Below, piece after piece: positions 7,236 to 10,714 of a DNA stretch of 10,714 bases. A program made the position numbers and the translations under genes. Origin of the DNA: an uncultured Clostridia bacterium (lineage in GTDB: Bacteria; Bacillota; Clostridia; Christensenellales; Aristaeellaceae). The notes below the pieces were generated by a model that ran no database searches, was not told the DNA's origin, and worked only from the letters and a program-made list of their open reading frames with translations. Every line of letters begins with the position of its first letter. Position 1 is the first letter of the stretch. The stretch covers positions 1 to 10,714 of the forward strand of contig CALNAU010000142.1 of NCBI GenBank assembly GCA_937874275.1, written 5' to 3'.

Positions 7236-8555
7236 TCAGGCCTCGCGCCGCAGCTGACGGGTCAAATCCTCCAGCGCGTTGCGCAGCGGCACGCTGTCCT
7301 GGCTGAGCTGCTCAATTTTGGCGCATCCATGCAGCACGGTGGTATGGTCGCGCCCGCCCAGCGCCTCGCCAATCTTGGGCAGGGAGGCATCGGTCAGCTT
7401 GCGTGCCAGGTACATGATGACCTGCCGGGGCACGGTAAAGCTGCGGTTGCGGCGGGGGCCGACCACATCGTCATGGGTGACGGCATAGTAGCCGCAAACG
7501 GCCTGGATGATATCCCCCGTGGTGACGGGGCGGGGGGCGTGGTCGTGGAACACCTCGCGCAGCGCTTCCTCGGCCAGCTGGGCAGTGATGGGCCGCCCGG
7601 ATAAGGACGCGTAGGCCACCAGGCGGTTGAGGCTGCCCTCCAACTCGCGGATGTTGCTGTCCACGCGCATGGCAATCAGCTGAAGCACCTCGTCATCCAC
7701 CTGAATCAGCTCGTCATTGGCCTTGCGGCGCAAAATGGCGCAGCGCGTGTCCACATCGGGCTTTTGGATGTCGGCAATCAGGCCCCATTCAAAGCGGCTG
7801 CGCAGACGCTCCTCCAGGCGGGCGATTTCCTTGGGCGGGCGGTCGGATGAAATGATAATCTGCTTGCCCGCGTTGTGCAGCGCGTTGAAGGTGTGAAAAA
7901 ACTCCTCCTGTGTACTGTCGCGGCCCGCGATAAACTGGATGTCGTCAATCAGCAACACATCCACATTGCGGTACTTCTCGCGGAAGGCCGCGTTGCGGTT
8001 GGTCTGTATGGCGCTGACCAGCTCGATGGTGAAGGTCTCGCTGGTTACATATTCCAGCCGGGTCTCCGGCTTTTGCGACAGGATGAAGTGGCCGATGGCC
8101 TGCATGAGGTGGGTTTTGCCCAGGCCCACGCCGCCATAGATGAAGAAGGGGTTGTAGGCATCCGCCGGGGACTCGGCCACCGCCAGGGAAGCCGCGTGGG
8201 CGAAGCGGTTGCCGCTGCCCACCACGAAGGTCTCAAAGGAATATTTAGGGTTGAGCCGCGGGGCGATAGGCCGCGCGGGGCCATTGCCCTTGCGGTAGTC
8301 CTGTGCCTGCTTGGGGGTGAGGATATTGAGCTTCAGCTCCTTGCCCGTAACCTGGCGCAGGGCGTTGCCAATCATCACCGAATAGCGGGGCACGACAAAG
8401 GTGTGGTAATAATCCGCCACCGCTTCCACATAGTACTGCTCACCAACGGCATCCAACGGCTTGAGGGCCGATGCAATCCAGGTGGAATAGGTGACCTCGC
8501 TCATCTCGTGTTTCATGAGCTGGCAGGTCGCATCCCAAACCGCCTTATAATCCAC
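7236..8555 (-). CDS. dnaA: Chromosomal replication initiator protein DnaA
   Basis: The 439-residue AAA+ initiator binds DnaA boxes at oriC, melts the origin and loads the replicative helicase. Domain I (about 1-82) carries the W-x5-L-like pattern and TYSTWI typical of DnaA. The domain II linker is short (about 83-103). Domain III has Walker A GGVGLGKT (141-148), Walker B LLIDDIQF (201-208) and RSRFEWGL (252-259). Domain IV ends with PRQVIMYLARKLTD (376-389) and the signature GGRDHTTVLHG (400-410), where the usual HA is HG. The start is GTG at 8555, with GGAGG about 7 nt upstream and the usual family N-terminus. No dnaN follows it: the next gene leftwards is the convergent rpsR. Its upstream region holds DnaA boxes, allowing autoregulation. 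Confidence 0.97.
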   Translation of the reverse strand: MDYKAVWDATCQLMKHEMSEVTYSTWIASALKPLDAVGEQYYVEAVADYYHTFVVPRYSVMIGNALRQVTGKELKLNILTPKQAQDYRKGNGPARPIAPRLNPKYSFETFVVGSGNRFAHAASLAVAESPADAYNPFFIYGGVGLGKTHLMQAIGHFILSQKPETRLEYVTSETFTIELVSAIQTNRNAAFREKYRNVDVLLIDDIQFIAGRDSTQEEFFHTFNALHNAGKQIIISSDRPPKEIARLEERLRSRFEWGLIADIQKPDVDTRCAILRRKANDELIQVDDEVLQLIAMRVDSNIRELEGSLNRLVAYASLSGRPITAQLAEEALREVFHDHAPRPVTTGDIIQAVCGYYAVTHDDVVGPRRNRSFTVPRQVIMYLARKLTDASLPKIGEALGGRDHTTVLHGCAKIEQLSQDSVPLRNALEDLTRQLRREA

Positions 8556-8580
8556 GCGGTAACCTCCGTGTTTGCATTAA

Positions 8581-8586
8581 TTTATA
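8581..8586 (-). promoter_or_regulatory. Possible -10 element of dnaA
   Basis: On the minus strand this reads TATAAA, preceded by TG, about 26 nt upstream of the dnaA GTG. No good -35 lies 16-18 bp upstream. The TTGACG at 8618-8623 is too far away, so the assignment is weak. Confidence 0.3.
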
Positions 8587-8626
8587 CATCCGTAATAGGT
8601 TTGTAATCAGTCGGAAACCCGTCAAA

Positions 8627-8653
8627 AAAAACACCGCTTCGCAGCGTGTTTTT
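8627..8653. other. Terminator-like hairpin between dnaA and the DnaA boxes
   Basis: AAAAACAC (8627-8634) pairs with GTGTTTTT (8646-8653). Past a bulged C8635, GCT (8636-8638) pairs with AGC (8643-8645) around a TCGC loop. With A and T runs on its outer arms it looks like a bidirectional terminator, but no gene on either side needs one here. It could instead be a structural part of the origin or lie in the upstream control region of dnaA. Confidence 0.5.
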
Positions 8654-8659
8654 CAAAGC

Positions 8660-8668
8660 TGTGGATAA
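8660..8668 (-). promoter_or_regulatory. DnaA box 1 (perfect consensus)
   Basis: On the minus strand it reads TTATCCACA, the exact consensus for high-affinity DnaA binding. Confidence 0.85.
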
Positions 8669-8674
8669 ATCCCC

Positions 8675-8683
8675 TGTGGATAA
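8675..8683 (-). promoter_or_regulatory. DnaA box 2 (perfect consensus)
   Basis: A second exact TTATCCACA on the minus strand, same orientation, 15 bp from box 1. Closely spaced direct repeats like this are typical of the box pairs that nucleate DnaA filaments. Confidence 0.85.
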
Positions 8684-8779
8684 ACCCCGAACCTTGCTGA
8701 CCACGTGCCCTATCCTAACACAGAAAGTGTGGGAGTACAAGGGAATTGCACCCGCCAAAGAATTGCATACTCCAAAGCC

Positions 8780-8788
8780 TGTTGATAA
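8780..8788 (-). promoter_or_regulatory. DnaA box 3 (one mismatch)
   Basis: The minus strand reads TTATCAACA, one base from TTATCCACA and in the same orientation as boxes 1 and 2. It is probably a lower-affinity site. Confidence 0.55.
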
Positions 8789-8856
8789 GTCCCCAGGTCT
8801 ACCGGTAGTTGTTGAAAGTCGGACGAACCACAAGGATTTGAATCGCGAATGTACTT

Positions 8857-8865
8857 TTATGCAAA
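8857..8865 (+). promoter_or_regulatory. Possible weak DnaA box
   Basis: TTATGCAAA differs from TTATNCACA at one position and is opposite in orientation to boxes 1-3. It lies inside the most AT-rich 40 bp on this side, so chance similarity is a real possibility. Confidence 0.3.
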
Positions 8866-9040
8866 TTGTTGCATTTTACCCTTCTTGCCCCGCCAAAGAC
8901 CGGATTGTTTTTTTAGCGAATCTTCTGTCACGCTTTTTACCTCGATTTCACATTTCGCCCATGCCCTGAAAATTCGAACAAATGTCTGGTATTCAGACGC
9001 GTTCTTGAGTTTCCTGGGCCAGTCGCGCCGCGCGCAACCC

Positions 9041-9069
9041 TTCCTTTTCCCCTAATGTTCACGTATAAT
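9041..9069 (+). promoter_or_regulatory. Promoter of the UMF1-type transporter gene
   Basis: A perfect TATAAT (9064-9069) lies 32 nt before the start codon. The -35 position 17 bp upstream is TTCCTT, a weak match. Confidence 0.5.
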
Positions 9070-9101
9070 GGCAAAAACAACGGGACTTGCAGGAGGGTAC
9101 C

Positions 9102-10679
9102 ATGCAGGGACAGGATAACAAACGCTTTACACTCAAGGAAAAAAGCTGGATTCTTTACGACTGGGCCAACTCCGTCTATGCCACCAATATCATGGCGGCC
9201 ATCTATCCGCCCATCTTCGTCAGCGTGGCCGGACAAAACGGGGACCATTGGTGGAGCCTGGGCACGGCACTGACCACGCTGGTCATCGCGCTGATTTCGC
9301 CCTTCCTGGGGGCGCTGGCCGACTTCAAGGGCATGAAGAAGCGGCTGTTCATCGCCTTCATGCTGCTGGGCGTGCTGACGACAGGCGCTTTGGCCTTCAT
9401 GACCGATTGGCGCATGATGCTGGTGGGGTATGTGGTATCCCACATCGGGTTCTCGGGCGCCAACCTGTTCTATGATAGCTTTCTGACGGACGTCACCACC
9501 AACCAGCGCATGGACAAGGTATCCAGCTGGGGCTACGCCATGGGCTACATCGGCGGCAGCACCATCCCCTTCCTGCTGTCCATCGGCATGCTGCTGTGGC
9601 TGGGCTACGGCAGCCCCATCGCGCAGAAGTTCGCCATCCTCATCACCTCCGGCTGGTGGCTGCTGTTCTCCATCCCCTTCCTCAAGAATGTGCACCAGAC
9701 CCACTATATCGAGCACCCGGAGAAGGGCCGCGCGCGCCAGGCCATCACCAATGTGCTGCGCACCGGGAAGGAAATTGTCTCCAACCGCGGGCTGTTCCTC
9801 TTTGTGTTGGCGTACTTCTTCTATATTGACGGCGTGGGCACCATCATCAGCATCTCCACCGCCTACGGCACGGCGCTGGGCCTGGGCGCCATGGGGATGA
9901 TCCTGGCCTTGCTGGTCACGCAGATTGTGGCCATGCCCTGCTCCATCCTGTTTGGCAAGATGGCACAGAAGGTCCCCACCCGCAAGCTGCTGCTGTTTGC
10001 CATCTCGGTCTACATGGTCATCTGCTGCGTGGGCTTTGTGATGGGCTATACGCTGGAGCCGCATCAGGATGCTTTTGAAGCCGTCTACGCGGGCGTGCGC
10101 GATGACGCAGCGCTGCTGCTGGAGACGGAGACGCTGGCCGAGCCGGAGGCCGCCCGGGGCGCGCTGGATGATTATCTCAAGGCCGCCCAAGCCCACATTT
10201 TGCACGGCGAGGATGCGCCGATGTTTGCGCTGAATGAAGCAGGCGACGCGGACGCGGCCCAGCGCCTGGACACGCAGCTTGCCCAGCGCCTGAGCGTACT
10301 GCAGGCGGACAGCGCCGCGACCATCGACACCCTCAAGAGCGCCACTCGCCGCAGCACCATCATGTTCTGGGCGATGGCCATTCTGGTGGGCACGGTGCAG
10401 GGCGGCATACAGGCCGTCAGCCGCAGCTATTTCGGCAAACTGGTGCCCAAGCGCCGCTCCAACGAGTTCTTTGGTTTCTTTGATATCTTCGGCAAGTTCG
10501 CCACCGTCATCGGCCCGCTGCTGTATGCGCTGATAGGCGGGCTGACCGGGCGCTCCTCCTGGGGTACGCTGGCGCTGCTGCTGCTGTTTTTAACCGGGTT
10601 TATCATCCTCTACCGGGGCAAGGAGCCGCTGGCGCAGCTGGAGCGCGAGCGCATGGCCGAAGAGGCCGCCAACGCCTGA
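9102..10679 (+). CDS. Major facilitator superfamily transporter, UMF1 family (Atg22-like)
   Basis: The 525-residue membrane protein has about 12 hydrophobic segments (first at 27-45, last at 487-505). The opening WILYDWANSVYATNIMA (17-32 region) is characteristic of UMF1/BtlA-type transporters related to fungal vacuolar effluxer Atg22. The MFS loop 2-3 motif appears as GALADFKGMKKR (70-81), and a matching basic loop KLVPKRRSNEFFGF lies at 446-459. Substrate is unknown; Atg22 exports amino acids. Usual bacterial members are about 420-450 residues. The excess here is a hydrophilic stretch of about 98 residues (317-414) between predicted segments 9 and 10, rich in Ala, Asp, Glu and Leu and probably helical and outside the membrane's cytoplasmic face. 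ATG 9102 follows AGGAGGG (9091-9097); the TTG at 9087 would overlap that site. It appears monocistronic. Confidence 0.85.
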   Translation: MQGQDNKRFTLKEKSWILYDWANSVYATNIMAAIYPPIFVSVAGQNGDHWWSLGTALTTLVIALISPFLGALADFKGMKKRLFIAFMLLGVLTTGALAFMTDWRMMLVGYVVSHIGFSGANLFYDSFLTDVTTNQRMDKVSSWGYAMGYIGGSTIPFLLSIGMLLWLGYGSPIAQKFAILITSGWWLLFSIPFLKNVHQTHYIEHPEKGRARQAITNVLRTGKEIVSNRGLFLFVLAYFFYIDGVGTIISISTAYGTALGLGAMGMILALLVTQIVAMPCSILFGKMAQKVPTRKLLLFAISVYMVICCVGFVMGYTLEPHQDAFEAVYAGVRDDAALLLETETLAEPEAARGALDDYLKAAQAHILHGEDAPMFALNEAGDADAAQRLDTQLAQRLSVLQADSAATIDTLKSATRRSTIMFWAMAILVGTVQGGIQAVSRSYFGKLVPKRRSNEFFGFFDIFGKFATVIGPLLYALIGGLTGRSSWGTLALLLLFLTGFIILYRGKEPLAQLERERMAEEAANA

Positions 10680-10688
10680 CCTGCACAC

Positions 10689-10714
10689 AAACGCCGCCCA
10701 TGTGGGCGGCGTTT
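10689..10714 (+). terminator. Intrinsic terminator after the transporter gene (cut by the window edge)
   Basis: A perfect 12-bp inverted repeat (10689-10700 with 10703-10714, AAACGCCGCCCA and its complement) starts 9 nt after the stop codon. The T-run begins at 10712 and continues past the edge. Flanking A and T runs suggest it may work in both directions. Confidence 0.7.

Larger units (their letters stand above)
8556..9101. other. Candidate oriC: gene-free region upstream of dnaA
   Basis: This 546-bp gap between dnaA and the divergent transporter has no convincing gene. It holds two perfect DnaA boxes in direct repeat (8660-8668, 8675-8683), a one-mismatch box (8780-8788) and a weak box (8857-8865). 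AT-rich patches flank the boxes: 8581-8630 is about 34% GC by hand count and 8841-8880 about 33%, against a window that is clearly GC-rich. Either could be the unwinding element. It also holds a hairpin at 8627-8653, a palindrome CTACCGGTAG at 8799-8808, and small inverted repeats at 8859-8874 (ATGCAA/TTGCAT) and 8984-8998 (GTCTG/CAGAC). Position beside dnaA plus box clustering is the usual signature of a Firmicute origin. Confidence 0.7.

Noticed and set aside
8646..8969. Small open frame across the DnaA boxes (107 codons)
   Set aside because: It has no convincing ribosome binding site, its composition is unlike the neighbouring genes, and the region is better explained as an origin. The internal DnaA boxes are translated as meaningless peptide.
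8974..8989. LexA/SOS-box-like TCGAAC-N4-GTCTGG
   Set aside because: The left half matches a Gram-positive SOS half-site, but the right half has two or more mismatches to GTTCG(A), and it is not positioned over a recognisable promoter.
8937..10205. Open frame of 422 codons on the minus strand against the transporter gene
   Set aside because: Composition is rich in His, Gln, Gly and Asp as expected from the antisense of a membrane-protein gene, with no domain or suitable start signal.

Overview
The window looks like chromosomal DNA of a GC-rich member of the Clostridia (Bacillota), perhaps Christensenellales- or Ruminococcaceae-like. The evidence is strong Shine-Dalgarno sites (AAGGAGG type) before nearly every gene, a carbohydrate ABC importer of the Firmicute LplB/LplC permease class with no ATPase of its own, a Firmicute-type rpsF-ssb-rpsR operon, and a MurNAc salvage pair of the clostridial MurQ plus BadF-type kinase kind. 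Taxonomy is inferred from gene content only.

Layout from left to right. At 1-181 (minus) is the N-terminal end of a dihydrolipoamide dehydrogenase. It is divergent from a sugar importer operon on the plus strand: a solute-binding protein (388-1911) and two permeases (2026-2973, 2983-3858). The binding-protein mRNA has a roughly 100-nt leader that can fold into a compact three-way junction, and a 12-bp GC-rich hairpin separates it from the permeases. A bidirectional terminator (3875-3909) divides this operon from a convergent minus-strand pair, murQ (4832-5740) and a BadF-family amino-sugar kinase (3924-4835). These two overlap by an ATGA and so are probably translationally coupled. Together they would turn cytoplasmic MurNAc into MurNAc-6-P and then GlcNAc-6-P plus D-lactate. 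The neighbouring ABC importer is a plausible but unproven source of the sugar.

A divergent promoter region (5741-5968) leads to rpsF-ssb-rpsR (5969-7077, plus). These encode ribosomal protein bS6, single-stranded DNA-binding protein and a zinc-ligand form of bS18. The rpsF leader contains a hairpin that may be the S6:S18 autoregulatory site. Two back-to-back terminators separate this operon from dnaA, which runs leftwards (7236-8555).

The 546-bp gap upstream of dnaA (8556-9101) has two perfect DnaA boxes 15 bp apart, weaker boxes and AT-rich patches, so it is a good candidate for the chromosomal replication origin. It is followed by a UMF1-type (Atg22-like) major facilitator (9102-10679) with an unusual loop insertion of about 98 residues, and a terminator at the window's right edge.

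Most genes are ordinary. The points most worth a second look are the structured leader of the binding-protein gene, the importer beside murQ-kinase, the rearranged origin neighbourhood (no dnaN after dnaA, ribosomal operon pointing towards the putative origin), the perfect palindrome over the rpsF -10 box, and the insertion in the UMF1 transporter. I found no mobile element, CRISPR array, tRNA or rRNA.
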